Part shown: positions 25,033 through 35,801 of the stretch, piece after piece
Numbering within the stretch: the stretch's first letter is position 1
Layout of the letters: each line of letters opens with the position of its first letter
Source: Gammaproteobacteria bacterium
Lineage (GTDB): Bacteria; Pseudomonadota; Gammaproteobacteria; Arenicellales; Poriferihabitantaceae
Direction: 5' to 3'
DNA: 54,188 nt
Assembly (NCBI GenBank): GCA_026708585.1
Contig: JAPOUQ010000017.1
Coordinates: 1-54,188 of the forward strand
Notes under the pieces: model-generated
Databases searched by the model: none
Seen by the model: only the letters and a program-made list of their open reading frames with translations
Told to the model about the DNA's origin: nothing
Program-made: the position numbers and the translations under genes

Positions 25033-26271
25033 ATGGCCAAAAAGCTTCCAGAACCCATATTTGTTGGTCTCGATATCGGTACCACAAAGGTACTGGTTAT
25101 CGTCGCTGAATTCAATGCAACTGGACAAATGAAAATCATTGGTTTGGGGCATCACCGTTCGAAAGGCATGAAAAAGGGGGTCATTTCAGATATTGAATCA
25201 ACAGTCGAATCGATACAAAGGGCGGTTGAAGAGGCGAGCTTGATGGCCAATTGTGATATCAGCTCTGCCTATGTTGGGATTGCAGGTGCCCATATTCATA
25301 GTATTAATTCACATGGAGTAGCAGCCATTAAGAATGGCGAGGTAGATGCGTTGGATGTCAGGCATGTTCTCGAAGCTGCTCGGGCAATGGCGGTGCCAAG
25401 TGACCACAGCATTTTGCATGTGTTGCCGCAAGATTTCACGATTGACGGTCAACAAGGAATTCTGGATCCGATTGGCATGTCTGGAGTGAGAATGGAGGCC
25501 GGTGTGCATGTGGTTACCGGCTCCTCAAGTGCAGCTCAGAACATCATGAAATGTATACGTCGCTGTGGCCTAGAAGCCAATGCATTGGTACTTGAGCAAA
25601 TTGCATCTTCAGAATCGGTGTTGAGTAATGACGAAAAGGACCTTGGAGTTTGCATGGTTGATATTGGCGGAGGGACTACCGACATTGCGGTCTACCATGA
25701 TGGATTTATCAAGCATACCGCAGTAATCCCAATCGCCGGCGATCACGTAACCAATGACATAGCGATGGCATTCAATACGCCCAAAGCTGTTGCAGAGGAA
25801 ATCAAGAAGCGTTTCGGTAACTCCCTAGTACAGCTGGTCGACAAAGATCAAGAAATTGAAATTGCCAGCATTGGTGGAAGGCCGCCAAAGAAACTGAAGC
25901 GCTGGGCTTTAGCCGAGGTCATTGAGCCTAGAGTAGATGAACTCATGGTGATGATTCAGTCTGAGCTTGATCGCACCGGTTTTCTCAATCTGGTTGGTTC
26001 TGGCATCGTACTTACTGGAGGTACATCCGGCCTAGATGGTATCGTTGAACTGGCTGAGGAGATTTTTCATTTGCCAGTTCGACGAGGAATACCAGACTAT
26101 CAGGGAAATTTAGAGCAATCGATCAGAAATCCGATCTTTTCAACCGGTATCGGGTTAATTAAGTACGGTTATGCTCGACAAAATACCAAGAACCTGATCC
26201 TCAAAGAATATACAACTGAACAAAAAACAAAAAAATCCATCACAGGATGGGTAAAGAGCATTTTTGCATGA
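25033..26271 (+). CDS. ftsA: FtsA, actin-like membrane anchor of FtsZ
   Basis: Tethers FtsZ to the inner membrane and activates the divisome. It has an actin/Hsp70-type ATPase fold: phosphate 1 loop FVGLDIGTTKVLVI at ~10, SSAYVGIAGAHIHS (1C domain), VDIGGGTTDIAVY (phosphate 2) and LTGGTSGLDGIVELAEEIF. The C-terminus KSITGWVKSIFA is the expected amphipathic membrane-targeting helix. It has 412 residues and is 31 bp after ftsQ. Confidence 0.97.
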   Translation: MAKKLPEPIFVGLDIGTTKVLVIVAEFNATGQMKIIGLGHHRSKGMKKGVISDIESTVESIQRAVEEASLMANCDISSAYVGIAGAHIHSINSHGVAAIKNGEVDALDVRHVLEAARAMAVPSDHSILHVLPQDFTIDGQQGILDPIGMSGVRMEAGVHVVTGSSSAAQNIMKCIRRCGLEANALVLEQIASSESVLSNDEKDLGVCMVDIGGGTTDIAVYHDGFIKHTAVIPIAGDHVTNDIAMAFNTPKAVAEEIKKRFGNSLVQLVDKDQEIEIASIGGRPPKKLKRWALAEVIEPRVDELMVMIQSELDRTGFLNLVGSGIVLTGGTSGLDGIVELAEEIFHLPVRRGIPDYQGNLEQSIRNPIFSTGIGLIKYGYARQNTKNLILKEYTTEQKTKKSITGWVKSIFA

Positions 26272-26325
26272 ACAAAAATATTTCAATTCAATCACCATTT
26301 ATACATTCAATACGGAGAATAGACT

Positions 26326-27474
26326 ATGTTTGTACTTGAAAATCAACGCGCGGTAATCAAGGTTATCGGCGTTGGCGGGGCTGGAGGTAATGCTGTTGAG
26401 CATATGCTGTCGGCTAATTTAACCGATGTCGAATTCATTATCGCAAATACTGATGCCCAAGCTTTAAGTTGTGCTTCATCAGGATTAATTACCAAACTCC
26501 AGTTGGGTGAAAATATCACCCGCGGCTTAGGTGCTGGTGCTGATCCTGAAATCGGTCGAAAGGCTGCACTTGAAATGCGAGATGGTATCGTATCAGCACT
26601 CGAAGGAGCGGATATGGTGTTCATCGCAGCAGGTATGGGCGGTGGAACCGGTACAGGAGCTGCTCCGGTGGTAGCTGAAGTCGCACATGAGTTAAAAATT
26701 CTCTCGGTTGCAGTGGTCACCCGACCATTTAAATATGAGGGTGTGGGGCGTAACGCGGTCGCGGAGGATGGGATCGCTGAACTTCAGAAACAAGTTGATT
26801 CTCTGATAATTATTCCGAATGAGAAAATTCGGGAAGTTGCAGGTGGTGATGAGAATGTAGATACTGCTTTCGGCATGGCCGATCAGGTTTTGTTGGGGGC
26901 GGTTAAGGGTATTTCCGACCTAATTACTAAGCCTGGAAAGATAAATCTCGACTTCGCCGATGTAAAAACTGTAATGAGCGCCATGGGTATGGCCGTTATG
27001 GGCTCAGCTACGGCAAGTGGTGAAAATCGAGCTGAAGAGGCCGTTCAGATGGCAATATCTAGTCCATTTCTAGAAGACGATGAAATCGAGGGAGCGAAGG
27101 GTATCCTGGTCAATATTACCGGTGGTCCGAATATGAGTATCAACGAATTTGAGAATATCTGTAAAATTATCCGTGAATATGATCATCAGGAATGCAATAT
27201 GATCATTGGAATGTCGATTGATACCGAGATGGTGGATGAGATCAGTGTTACAGTGGTTGCGACTGGTTTGACCTTTAGTACGTCCCAAAAAGATATCGGT
27301 CTTGTCGAATCGTTGGAATCGACGGAAGAATTGGGAACAGCGACGAAAAAACCACAGACACTTCGCCAAAATCAACCGTTGCGCATGGCAGCGGGCACTC
27401 GAACATACGATTATTCAGAGAAAGGCATGGAACAATATGATCTCCCTCACTGGTTACGCATGCAGGCTGATTGA
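26326..27474 (+). CDS. ftsZ: FtsZ, tubulin-like division GTPase
   Basis: Forms the Z-ring. The tubulin signature GGGTGTG is at 105-111, with IKVIGVGGAGGNAVEHML at the start, TRPFKYEG, and the catalytic T7 loop NLDFADVKTVM near 205-215. A short variable linker leads to the C-terminal peptide YDLPHWLRMQAD, which binds FtsA/ZipA and varies the common (D/E)xLDIPxFLRxQAD form by a Trp. It has 382 residues and is 54 bp after ftsA, with GGAG upstream of the ATG. This is the last gene of the packed cluster. Confidence 0.98.
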   Translation: MFVLENQRAVIKVIGVGGAGGNAVEHMLSANLTDVEFIIANTDAQALSCASSGLITKLQLGENITRGLGAGADPEIGRKAALEMRDGIVSALEGADMVFIAAGMGGGTGTGAAPVVAEVAHELKILSVAVVTRPFKYEGVGRNAVAEDGIAELQKQVDSLIIIPNEKIREVAGGDENVDTAFGMADQVLLGAVKGISDLITKPGKINLDFADVKTVMSAMGMAVMGSATASGENRAEEAVQMAISSPFLEDDEIEGAKGILVNITGGPNMSINEFENICKIIREYDHQECNMIIGMSIDTEMVDEISVTVVATGLTFSTSQKDIGLVESLESTEELGTATKKPQTLRQNQPLRMAAGTRTYDYSEKGMEQYDLPHWLRMQAD

Positions 27475-27956
27475 AAATCTACTTAGATTGACTGTTGTTT
27501 AGGAGCTTTTCTGGTGTGATCACAAACGAACGGTATTCTCTGGGTTTTGGTTTTTCGTCACAATACTGTGTGGCAAGCATATCCCGTATCGATATCATCA
27601 TGAGATCATTTCTGGTTCATGTTATCTAACCGCACTTGGAAATTCGTGTGGAAAGGTTCTAGACATGTTTCAGTCAAAATTTTGGTCTTGCTTTCGGCTA
27701 CTAATTTCTCCGTGTTAAAAATATTGCTGATTAATGCTTATCGAGACTGAGTTTACCTGTTCGATTCTGGTTCATACTAGTACAGTTTGATGTTGAAATC
27801 GTCCCAAATATATCTGGAAAAACGACCGATGATTACTGTATGACTCAACATGTTAAACTGGGTATCTCTGAGACTTCCAAAGCGCATATATGCTGTGCAG
27901 GGAAACTTATTTAAGAAGATAGTGGAAACAATGGTATCGATGTCGGTTTTGATGTA

Positions 27957-28169
27957 TTGAAGATCGATACATCTAATATGTCAGATGTCCACTATCCACC
28001 TAGTGAAGTAGAACAAGTAAATCTTTTGGCTACTGTTGATCACATCAAACCGGATTGCGACAACCCAGCCGACTCGCTGTTTCAAGCGTTTGTAGACGAG
28101 TCTCAAAAGATGCAGTGTAAGACAACACCGGATGCATTACCAAAGTTTAAACTGTTGATGAACCGCTGA
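27957..28169 (+). pseudogene. Short open frame, possible gene remnant, function unknown
   Basis: A 70-residue frame (containing VHYPPSEVEQVNLLATVDHI). The translation continues upstream across stops to about 27840 (TQHVKLGISETSKAHICC), which is more like a decayed longer gene than a small intact one. It has no ribosome-binding site and I recognise no family. It may be non-coding. Confidence 0.25.
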
Positions 28170-28603
28170 TATTCAGTATCCTATCGAACAAATCAACACA
28201 AGGTCTACCGTCTTGATGCTGTGGATACTTGTAATTAGAAATTGGTGAAGAAGATTACTGTTCGGGGAATTCAGACATATGGGTATTACAACAAGGATTG
28301 CGTAGAATTTACAATCAACATAGTCCAGAGGCAGGTTGTTCAGTTGGTGATGCAAATGAAAGGAATTTTCGACGGATCATGGAAAACTGAATTTATGTCA
28401 ATGTAATTTGATATGGTTAGGATGGGATATAAATCCCTAAAGTTTTCATTTGCAATGTTCATGGGCTGCTAATTCAAAATCAGAATAACAGTCAGATAAA
28501 ACCACCTTCAAAAAGACCTAGAAAGAATAATTTCATTGAATTTATTGAATAATATAAAATTGATGACTGCATACTGAACAGAAGAAAATGTCGGATTTGC
28601 AGA

Positions 28604-28783
28604 ATGAATGCAGAATACATTTGTGTGGACAGTTTTAGGAGATTGAAAATCGTGGACATATCACGCATCAAGGTCAATCCCGACGGTCCAGAAGCCTGCC
28701 CCTCAGGAAGAGTTGACTTCAAAGTAGTGGTTTCTATTATCAGGGACATCATTGTTCATCATCAGAAAGACGATGAGTACTAG
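28604..28783 (+). CDS. Possible 59-residue protein, function unknown
   Basis: An ATG-initiated frame with a basic and hydrophobic mix (SFRRLKIVDISRIKVNPDGP, then SGRVDFKVVVSIIRDIIVHH). It has no clear ribosome-binding site and no recognised domain. It lies alone in the gap between ftsZ and lpxC. It could be a small gene, a fragment of a lost gene, or chance. Confidence 0.2.
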   Translation: MNAEYICVDSFRRLKIVDISRIKVNPDGPEACPSGRVDFKVVVSIIRDIIVHHQKDDEY

Positions 28784-28989
28784 GCTATGAAGTTGGCGAT
28801 CTGTACCATACAGTTTTTTCCTGAAGAGACGATTGGGATTAGTGACCGTAATTGGATACAATCGACATCTAGTGGGCTGTTACTATCAAGGCGAATTACG
28901 CTCGAAACCTCATTGAAATTAGACCATAATTGATCAATTTTTCTCTTTGAGTAAAAAAATTGTAATAAAAGAAAGGCATGACTGATATG

Positions 28990-28995
28990 TATAAT
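28990..28995 (+). promoter_or_regulatory. lpxC: Candidate -10 box upstream of lpxC
   Basis: TATAAT, 54 bp before the lpxC start codon, giving a predicted transcription start near 29003. No good -35 box is seen at the standard spacing. A separate promoter is expected, since lpxC is cut off from ftsZ by 1.57 kb. Confidence 0.35.
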
Positions 28996-29048
28996 CCATT
29001 TGTCAGATAATACTGCCACTATCGAAAGTCTGTCATTTAGGACAATCT

Positions 29049-29966
29049 ATGATCAAGCAAAGGACATTAAAGAACCCCATACGTGCGACTGGCATTGGTT
29101 TGCATACGGGCGAAAAAGTTACACTGCGGTTGATACCGGCCCATGCTAATCAGGGTATTGTGTTTCGTCGGCTTGATCCCGAGGGTCAGGAAATGGGCGA
29201 ATTCCAAGCGAATGTCGAACATGTTCGTGACACGCGTTTATCGACCACTCTGGAAAAAGACGGAATTCGGGTCTCGACTGTTGAACACCTGATGTCTGCA
29301 TTTGCCGGTCTCGGTATCGATAATGTTATTGTCGAGTTGAATGCTTCGGAGATTCCGATCATGGATGGTAGTGGTGGACCTTTTGTATTCTTGTTACAGT
29401 CAGCGGGTATTGTTGAACAAGCAGCACCGAAAAAGTTTATTCGGATTAAGCGGCACCTCAAAATAAATGACGGTGATAAATGGGCGAGCTTAAGTCCCTA
29501 TTCCGGCTTCAAGGTCAAATTTACCATCGATTTTGATCATCCAGTCATGCAAAACTCAACGCAAAGTGAGGAGTTGCAATTTTCGACCACTTCTTTCATT
29601 AAGGAAGTTAGTCGAGCACGTACCTTTGGATTTATTGATGAATTGGAAATGTTACAAAATGCCGGACTTGCTCGAGGTGGTAGCTTTGAAAATGCGATTG
29701 TTCTGGATTCTTTCCATATTCTCAATAAGGAAGGGCTTCGATATGAAGGTGAGTTCGTTAAACACAAAATTCTTGATGCAATTGGCGATTTGTATTTGAC
29801 AGGTCATCTTCTGATTGGTGAGTTTCAGGCTTACAAATCTGGGCATTCGCTAAATAATCAATTGATACGCAAACTCATGCAAGATAAAACCGCATGGGAA
29901 TTGGTGACTTATGATGATCCGGATGAGGTGCCGATTTATTTCAACGACGTTGCGTTGGCTTATTGA
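29049..29966 (+). CDS. lpxC: LpxC, UDP-3-O-acyl-GlcNAc deacetylase
   Basis: Zinc-dependent first committed step of lipid A synthesis. Motifs: [19 protein letters not shown] at the start, [17 protein letters not shown] (zinc His), [25 protein letters not shown], and [15 protein letters not shown] (zinc His and Asp). It has 305 residues, the E. coli length. Presence of this gene confirms an outer membrane with lipopolysaccharide. Its end overlaps the convergent dciA by 7 bp. Confidence 0.98.
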   Translation: MIKQRTLKNPIRATGIGLHTGEKVTLRLIPAHANQGIVFRRLDPEGQEMGEFQANVEHVRDTRLSTTLEKDGIRVSTVEHLMSAFAGLGIDNVIVELNASEIPIMDGSGGPFVFLLQSAGIVEQAAPKKFIRIKRHLKINDGDKWASLSPYSGFKVKFTIDFDHPVMQNSTQSEELQFSTTSFIKEVSRARTFGFIDELEMLQNAGLARGGSFENAIVLDSFHILNKEGLRYEGEFVKHKILDAIGDLYLTGHLLIGEFQAYKSGHSLNNQLIRKLMQDKTAWELVTYDDPDEVPIYFNDVALAY

Positions 29967-30442
29967 TTCCTTAGTCTACGTTTTGCCGAGAGGGCTAGGT
30001 TCTCAAGCGATGTTTTTAGGCGTGGATTCTTGATAGTTCGGGCGGTCTTTAAGATGTCATTTGCGGATTTTTCGGATATTGGTATGACATGGTCATTTTG
30101 TTCAATCTTCGGAGTTTCTTTCCTCGGAGTTGAATCAGACGGCTTAACCCGTACCACAATCTCCTTGACTGGGAAGTCACGATCTTTAAACTTGCCCAAG
30201 ATGCTCGGTGCTTGAGCGCGAAAGTTGGTGGCCCAGACTGACGACTTGCATTCAATCACCAATTTTCCGGACCGTTGCAGTAAGGGGCGAGCAAATTGTG
30301 CGAGGTTCCCGGTGATCGTTATCCAGACTTTTTGTAATCGAATATCCTGATCGATATCAGGTGCATTCATTTCTGGGCGTATAATGTGCTTGATAAAGAA
30401 CGAGATTGGCTTTGTGGAAGACTTCGATAGATCCCTGGTCAT
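29960..30442 (-). CDS. dciA: DciA-like protein (DUF721), replicative helicase loader
   Basis: DciA is the ancestral loader of DnaB in bacteria that lack DnaC. The 160-residue protein has the DUF721 pattern: [20 protein letters not shown], then [24 protein letters not shown], then [12 protein letters not shown] basic, low-complexity C-terminal tail follows. The ATG at 30442 is used; a TTG at 30493 would make it overlap the divergent secA start. A DUF721 gene beside lpxC/secA is the usual arrangement. Conservation is modest, so the call rests on the pattern plus position. Confidence 0.75.
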   Translation of the reverse strand: MTRDLSKSSTKPISFFIKHIIRPEMNAPDIDQDIRLQKVWITITGNLAQFARPLLQRSGKLVIECKSSVWATNFRAQAPSILGKFKDRDFPVKEIVVRVKPSDSTPRKETPKIEQNDHVIPISEKSANDILKTARTIKNPRLKTSLENLALSAKRRLRNQ

Positions 30443-30484
30443 TGGTGTCAACTTTGTTTTTTCTAATCGTACTACATTGGATTC

Positions 30485-33178
30485 ATGTTGCAAACTGCAT
30501 TAAATAAGGTTTTTGGAAATCGCAATCAGCGATTATTGCGCAAAATGCAGAAATCAGTACAGCGGATCAATGGATTGGAATCTGCAATGCAATCGCTGTC
30601 TGATGATGAATTAAAGGCAAAAACTGGTGAATTTCGAAATCGTGCTAACGGGGGGGAAACTGCCGAAAGTTTTCTTGAAGAAGCTTTTGCTGTGGTTCGG
30701 GAGGCATCGGTTAGAACCACTGGATTGCGACATTTTGATGTCCAGTTAATTGGGGGGATGGTTTTGAATGAAGGAAAGATCGCCGAGATGAAGACTGGGG
30801 AGGGCAAGACTCTGGTAGCTACACTGCCTGCCTATCTGAATGCAGTATGCGGTATACCGGTACATATTGTGACTGTGAATGATTATTTGGCACACAGGGA
30901 TGCAAGCTGGATGGGAGAGATATACAAATTCCTTGAGTTAACGGTTGGAGTTGTACATTCTGACCAGCCCCGTGAGAATAAGCAACTAGCCTATCAGTCA
31001 GATATCGTTTACGGTACCAATAACGAGTTTGGTTTTGACTATCTTAGGGATAACATGTCATTTTCCGGCCAAGACCGTTTTCAACGTGAATTGGGTTTTG
31101 CGATTGTTGATGAAGTCGACTCGATTCTGATTGACGAGGCTAGAACGCCATTGATTATTTCAGGACCTTCAGAAGGCAACATTGAGCTTTATGAGCGGAT
31201 GAACAAGGTTGTGCCATTGCTGGAGCGTCAACATGAAGAAGATGGACCCGGTGATTTTAGTGTTGATGAGAAAACTCGGCAGGTAGCACTTACCGAGTCG
31301 GGGTTTGAAAGTGCTGAGAGAGTACTCACTGAGTCCGGTTTATTGCCTGAAGGAGGGAGTCTGTACGATATCAGCCATATTGGTTTGTTGCACCACTTAT
31401 ATGCAGGATTGAGAGCCCATCATGTATTCAGGCTAGATGTTGAATACATTGTTCGTGACAATTCAATTGTGATCATTGACGAGTTTACTGGCCGCATGAT
31501 GCCAGGACGGCGCTGGTCAGAAGGCCTGCACCAAGCGATTGAAGCAAAGGAGGGGGTTGCGATTCAACAGGAAAATCAAACTTTGGCATCGATTACATTC
31601 CAAAATTATTTTCGACTGTATGACAATCTTTCGGGAATGACGGGAACAGCGGATACGGAAGCACCAGAGTTTTTACAGATTTACGGGCTTGAGGTTGTGG
31701 TTATGCCGACTAATCAGCCGATGATTCGCCAGGATTGGCCGGATCAGGTCTATCGCACTGCAAAGGAGAAATACGATGCGATTGTAAAAGGGATTGAAGA
31801 TTGTCGATCTAGGCAGCAACCGGTTTTAGTTGGTACTGCTTCCATTGAATCGTCAGAACTAGTCTCTGGCATACTCAAGAAGAAGAAAATCCCGCATCAG
31901 GTTTTGAATGCCAAACAACATCAAAGGGAAGCCGAGATCATTGCAGAGGCAGGGCGGCCGGGTAAAGTCACGATAGCCACCAATATGGCTGGTCGAGGAA
32001 CCGATATCGTACTGGGTGGCAATCTAGAGATTGAACTGTCACAACTAGATGATCTGAGTCAGATTGAAAAGACGAAAGTCGAATGGCAAAGCCGGCATGA
32101 GCAAGTGATTCAATCTGGGGGTCTGCATGTTTTGGGTACAGAACGAAACGAATCAAGGCGGGTGGATAATCAATTAAGGGGACGTTGTGGACGTCAGGGT
32201 GATCCGGGTTCCAGCCAATTCTATCTTTCACTAGAAGATTCACTGATGCGAATTTTCGGATCCCAAAAAATATCTGGGCTGATGGGTAAGTTGGGTATGG
32301 AAGAGGGAGAGGCCATTGAGCACACATTGGTTACGCGAGCGATCGAGAATGCTCAAAAGAAAGTCGAGGGCCATAATTTCGATATGCGCAAGCAGCTTCT
32401 AGAGTACGATGATGTTTCAAATGAACAGCGCAAGATTATCTATGATCAGCGAAATGAACTCATGGAGAGTGATAATATTTCGGATTATATCGACTACGCC
32501 CGGGAGGAAGTGATCAGGCAGGTAATCGATCATTCGATCCCTCCACAGACTCTGGAAGAGCAGTGGGAGGTGACCCAGCTTGAGCACGACCTTAAGCGTG
32601 ATTTCGAACTTGAATTGCCCATTTCGGAATGGTTATCGAAGGAAAATAATCTGGATGAGGATTCCTTACGCGCACGAATTCAAGAAGCTGTGGCTAAAAA
32701 TAATGACTCCAAGACCGAACAGGTAGGGGAGGCTAATATGCGCAATTTCGAAAAGCACATTATGTTGAAAGTGCTTGATGAAAAATGGAAGGAGCATTTA
32801 GCAAATATGGATTATCTGCGGCAGGGTATAGGTCTTAGAGGTTATGCTCAGAAGAATCCAAAGCAGGAATTCAAGCGTGAAGCATTTACGATGTTCAATA
32901 CTCTGCTTGATTCTGTGCGTCACGATGTAATCTCGATATTGGCTCGGGTACATATTCCAACTAAGGAAGAGCAGATTGAAATGGAAAACCGCCTACGTCA
33001 ACGCTTGGCAGAAGAGGCCAAAATGAAGTATGTGCATGAAAGTACTTCCAGTCAGCAAGGTGATATGACGGATTCGAACAAGCAGACGTATGTCCGTTCG
33101 GCTCGCAAAGTAGGACGTAATGAACCGTGTCCATGTGGTTCTGGGAAAAAATTCAAACATTGTTGCGGGAAAATTTGA
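30485..33178 (+). CDS. secA: SecA, preprotein translocase motor ATPase
   Basis: Drives protein export through SecYEG. The DEAD-motor order is complete: [20 protein letters not shown] (Walker A, ~100), the [19 protein letters not shown] box (~210), [29 protein letters not shown] and [20 protein letters not shown]. The C-terminal zinc-binding SEC-C tail has C882, C884, C893 and C894 ([13 protein letters not shown]), as in SecB-using bacteria. It has 897 residues. Divergent dciA lies 42 bp upstream, so its promoter must be short or overlap dciA. Confidence 0.98.
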   Translation: MLQTALNKVFGNRNQRLLRKMQKSVQRINGLESAMQSLSDDELKAKTGEFRNRANGGETAESFLEEAFAVVREASVRTTGLRHFDVQLIGGMVLNEGKIAEMKTGEGKTLVATLPAYLNAVCGIPVHIVTVNDYLAHRDASWMGEIYKFLELTVGVVHSDQPRENKQLAYQSDIVYGTNNEFGFDYLRDNMSFSGQDRFQRELGFAIVDEVDSILIDEARTPLIISGPSEGNIELYERMNKVVPLLERQHEEDGPGDFSVDEKTRQVALTESGFESAERVLTESGLLPEGGSLYDISHIGLLHHLYAGLRAHHVFRLDVEYIVRDNSIVIIDEFTGRMMPGRRWSEGLHQAIEAKEGVAIQQENQTLASITFQNYFRLYDNLSGMTGTADTEAPEFLQIYGLEVVVMPTNQPMIRQDWPDQVYRTAKEKYDAIVKGIEDCRSRQQPVLVGTASIESSELVSGILKKKKIPHQVLNAKQHQREAEIIAEAGRPGKVTIATNMAGRGTDIVLGGNLEIELSQLDDLSQIEKTKVEWQSRHEQVIQSGGLHVLGTERNESRRVDNQLRGRCGRQGDPGSSQFYLSLEDSLMRIFGSQKISGLMGKLGMEEGEAIEHTLVTRAIENAQKKVEGHNFDMRKQLLEYDDVSNEQRKIIYDQRNELMESDNISDYIDYAREEVIRQVIDHSIPPQTLEEQWEVTQLEHDLKRDFELELPISEWLSKENNLDEDSLRARIQEAVAKNNDSKTEQVGEANMRNFEKHIMLKVLDEKWKEHLANMDYLRQGIGLRGYAQKNPKQEFKREAFTMFNTLLDSVRHDVISILARVHIPTKEEQIEMENRLRQRLAEEAKMKYVHESTSSQQGDMTDSNKQTYVRSARKVGRNEPCPCGSGKKFKHCCGKI

Positions 33179-33183
33179 TTTCA

Positions 33184-34425
33184 GTGACTCAACAGGAGAA
33201 GCGAAGAAGCCCTTTAGCCCCGAAGAACTTCCCAGATATGCAACCGATATCTGGGGTCAACATGGCCACAGGCCGTACAGGGATAAAGTACGTTGGACGC
33301 GATGACTTAGCGATCTGGATTTTGGAGTCTGGAACTAATGCTATCGGGTTGTTTACGCAATCTGCATTACCCGCTGCTCCGATAATCGTTAGCAAAGATC
33401 ATATCGAGACGGCCTCCCCAAGAGCATTGGTTGTCAATTCAGGTAATGCAAATGCATTTACAGGGTTACAGGGAGTGATGGATTGTCAGAGCATTGCTAC
33501 AGCAACAGCCAAAGCAATCGGGTGCAAGCCAGATCAAGTGCTGTTAGCTTCTACCGGTGTAATTGGTGAATCACTACCTGTCCAGCGAATTGTGGAGCGA
33601 ATTCCGGAATTGCTCAACAACATCAAGCCTGATGCATGGCGAGAAGTTGCCGAGGCCATTCTGACTACGGACACTTTTGCGAAAGGTGCGAGTACTTGTG
33701 CAACCATAGATGGACAGCCGGTGACGCTCTGTGGCGTTACCAAGGGGTCTGGAATGATTGCGCCGAATATGGCAACTATGCTAGCTTTCTGTTTTACTGA
33801 TGCCCACATTCCACAAATCAATTTGCATGAGATGTTGCTAGCAAGTGCTGAGCGAACGTTCCATGCGATCACGGTGGATTCAGACACATCGACCAGTGAT
33901 ATGTTATTGCTGTTTGCGACTGGAAAAGCCAATAATTCTCCACCTCACAGTTCAGATGATCCTCGGTTTACGGGGTTTCGAGAGGCGTTAGATGATCTCT
34001 TAAAGGATCTTGCTATTCAGATTGTTCGAGATGGTGAAGGAGCAACCAAATTGATTGAGGTGCGGATTTCTGGCGCCAAATGTGATCGTTCTGCTCGCAA
34101 GATTGCCGATTCGATTGCGAATTCCCCCCTGGTCAAAACTGCGATTGCAGGGGGTGATGCGAACTGGGGCAGAATTATCATGGCGCTGGGTAAATCGGGT
34201 GAAGACATGCAGGCAGAGAGTCTCCTGATATGGATTGGTGGCGAGCTCGTGGTCAGAGACGGTAAACGATCTGAATGCTATGATGAGTCAAGGATTACTC
34301 AACATCTTGAGGGGGATGAAATATTGATTGAGGTCGATCTCCAAATCGGTAAAGGCAACTACACGATTTGGACTTGTGACCTTACCCATGGTTATATTTC
34401 CATCAATGCAGACTACCGAAGTTGA
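33184..34425 (+). CDS. argJ: ArgJ, glutamate N-acetyltransferase (bifunctional)
   Basis: Arginine synthesis: transfers acetyl from N-acetylornithine to glutamate, and in many species also uses acetyl-CoA. The proenzyme cleaves itself at the Ala-Thr bond in KGSGMIAPNMATMLAF, with the Thr as nucleophile; the site is intact. It ends with the conserved ITADY-like SINADYRS. The start is uncertain: GTG at 33184 (5 bp after secA) is chosen. A TTG at 33175 would overlap the secA stop as TTGA and has a better-placed GCGGGA. No ATG lies close by. Confidence 0.94.
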   Translation: MTQQEKRRSPLAPKNFPDMQPISGVNMATGRTGIKYVGRDDLAIWILESGTNAIGLFTQSALPAAPIIVSKDHIETASPRALVVNSGNANAFTGLQGVMDCQSIATATAKAIGCKPDQVLLASTGVIGESLPVQRIVERIPELLNNIKPDAWREVAEAILTTDTFAKGASTCATIDGQPVTLCGVTKGSGMIAPNMATMLAFCFTDAHIPQINLHEMLLASAERTFHAITVDSDTSTSDMLLLFATGKANNSPPHSSDDPRFTGFREALDDLLKDLAIQIVRDGEGATKLIEVRISGAKCDRSARKIADSIANSPLVKTAIAGGDANWGRIIMALGKSGEDMQAESLLIWIGGELVVRDGKRSECYDESRITQHLEGDEILIEVDLQIGKGNYTIWTCDLTHGYISINADYRS

Positions 34426-34843
34426 TCAGAGATTGCGGGTGGTTGTTGGCATATTAGCCAATCCTGAATGCAAGTTTTTTCTACAGCAACGTCGCTTTGG
34501 GACACCTTTTTCCGGTAAATGGGAGTTTCCAGGCGGTAAGGTTGAATTTGGAGAGGATGCGCGTACCGCATTATTTCGGGAACTTGAGGAAGAACTTGGG
34601 ATACAAGTAACGAATGCTACCCATTTGATGACATTCCAGCATGATTATGAATATACCCGAGTTGAACTTGAAGTGTTTGTGGTTGATTCCTACGAAGGTA
34701 TTGCTAGGGGTAGGGAGGGCCAGGATTATGTTTGGTGTGATAGTACAACAATTCGCGAGATGGATGTACTGGAAGCTGTACATAGGATCCTCAATCACCC
34801 CCAGATTGAGGGATTGGTTCAGAGAACAAAGAGTGATGAATAG
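34406..34843 (+). CDS. mutT: MutT, 8-oxo-dGTP diphosphatase (Nudix)
   Basis: Hydrolyses oxidised dGTP and prevents A:T to C:G mutations. The Nudix box is GGKVEFGEDARTALFRELEEELGI-like: GGKVEFGED, then RELEEELGI, with all key glutamates. It is preceded by QQRRFGTPFSGKWEFPGGK, the family's substrate loop. The ATG at 34406 (MQTTEVDQRLRVVVGIL) overlaps the argJ end by 20 bp. It has 145 residues. Its end overlaps the convergent coaE end by 25 bp. Confidence 0.94.
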   Translation: MQTTEVDQRLRVVVGILANPECKFFLQQRRFGTPFSGKWEFPGGKVEFGEDARTALFRELEEELGIQVTNATHLMTFQHDYEYTRVELEVFVVDSYEGIARGREGQDYVWCDSTTIREMDVLEAVHRILNHPQIEGLVQRTKSDE

Positions 34844-35427
34844 AGAGTTTGAAATTTTTTCACTTGCTTCGCTAGATCTTCCAGTGAGCCATCGTTTTCT
34901 AGAACATCATGGGCATATTGAATTCGTTGTTGGTCAGATAATTGTACAGACATGATTTTTTGTACATCCTTGTCGGTTAGGTTTCGGGTGCGGGTAAGGC
35001 GTTGGATTTTCGTGTTGGGATCACAAGTCACAACCAATACCCGATCCACCGTTTGGTGCTGGCCGGTTTCGATTAACAGTGGAATTTCCAAAATGCAGTA
35101 ATCCTCTTTGAGTATAGACACTGCATCCCACATGTATTTCCGGATTGGCGGGTGCAGAATTGATTCAAGGATTTTGAGCCGTTCTGGGTCATTAAATACA
35201 ATTTTTGCCAATCCTTTGCGGTCAAGACTGCCATCGTTGTGTTGAATATCCGATCCAAAAACATCCATGATTTGTTTGAGATGTGGGCTTCCGGGTGTAA
35301 CCAATTCTCGAGAAATTTGATCGGCACTTAGTACTGATATTCCCAGATTGCTGAATATGTTAGCGGCAGTCGATTTACCGCTTCCGATCCCTCCGGTCAG
35401 TCCAATCGTATAACAGTTCTTGTTCAT
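34819..35427 (-). CDS. coaE: CoaE, dephospho-CoA kinase
   Basis: The last step of coenzyme A synthesis. P-loop GGIGSGKST follows the start codon closely (MNKNCYTIGLTGGIGSGKST). The LID/CoA region has GSDIQHNDGSLDRKGLAKIVF, and the HPPIRKYM and DRVLVVTCD segments match. The frame is open far upstream, but the family start is the ATG at 35427. It has 202 residues, near the usual 200-206. It is convergent with mutT and overlaps it by 25 bp. Confidence 0.95.
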   Translation of the reverse strand: MNKNCYTIGLTGGIGSGKSTAANIFSNLGISVLSADQISRELVTPGSPHLKQIMDVFGSDIQHNDGSLDRKGLAKIVFNDPERLKILESILHPPIRKYMWDAVSILKEDYCILEIPLLIETGQHQTVDRVLVVTCDPNTKIQRLTRTRNLTDKDVQKIMSVQLSDQQRIQYAHDVLENDGSLEDLAKQVKKFQTLYSSLFVL

Positions 35428-35801
35428 GTTTGGCTTACAAACTCTCATGCAGGATGTATGGATATGCTTTGTATCGGTCGAAAGTTTACTATCTTTGTGG
35501 TATCTGGAAGATCTATGGTATCCAAATGATTGTCTAAGATACACTTCATTCTCATGTTGCCGAAACACTGAAAATATAGAATGACTGGAATCAATAACCA
35601 GATTTGAAGCGAAATGGTGCGGTCGAACCATAAATCTGGAAAATTGTCTATTGGAATTTGCGTCAGGTAAGTCACATTTCGATTGAAGAACCTTTATCAC
35701 TCCTCTTCTCTCTGATTTTACTTGAAACAAAAGAATATAGCGTGCTTGCCATTTTTTTCTAATTCCTAGGTTATCCCTATTGAAAATCAGTTGCGTTTAA
35801 C
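35428..35801. other. Intergenic stretch before the rpmE promoter
   Basis: About 370 bp between the divergent coaE and rpmE. The coaE frame is open upstream of the family start codon here (minus strand), but the sequence shows no family match and I treat it as non-coding. It probably holds the coaE promoter; I see no clear -35/-10 pair for it. Confidence 0.4.

Larger units (their letters stand above)
27475..29048. other. Gene-poor gap between ftsZ and lpxC
   Basis: About 1.57 kb with no recognisable gene and no clear terminator after ftsZ. Two short open frames can be read on the plus strand: 27957-28169, which lies in frame with a longer stop-interrupted stretch from about 27840, and 28604-28783. 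In related genomes this gap is normally short. Stop-broken reading suggests old gene debris. A candidate lpxC promoter is at the right end. Confidence 0.45.

Noticed and set aside
28492-28752. Minus-strand 86-codon frame between ftsZ and lpxC
   Set aside because: No ribosome-binding site and no recognised family. It is opposite the 59-residue plus-strand frame, and either may be chance.
35428-35730. 101-residue N-terminal extension of CoaE
   Set aside because: CoaE starts a few residues before its P-loop in all known members. The extension has no family resemblance.
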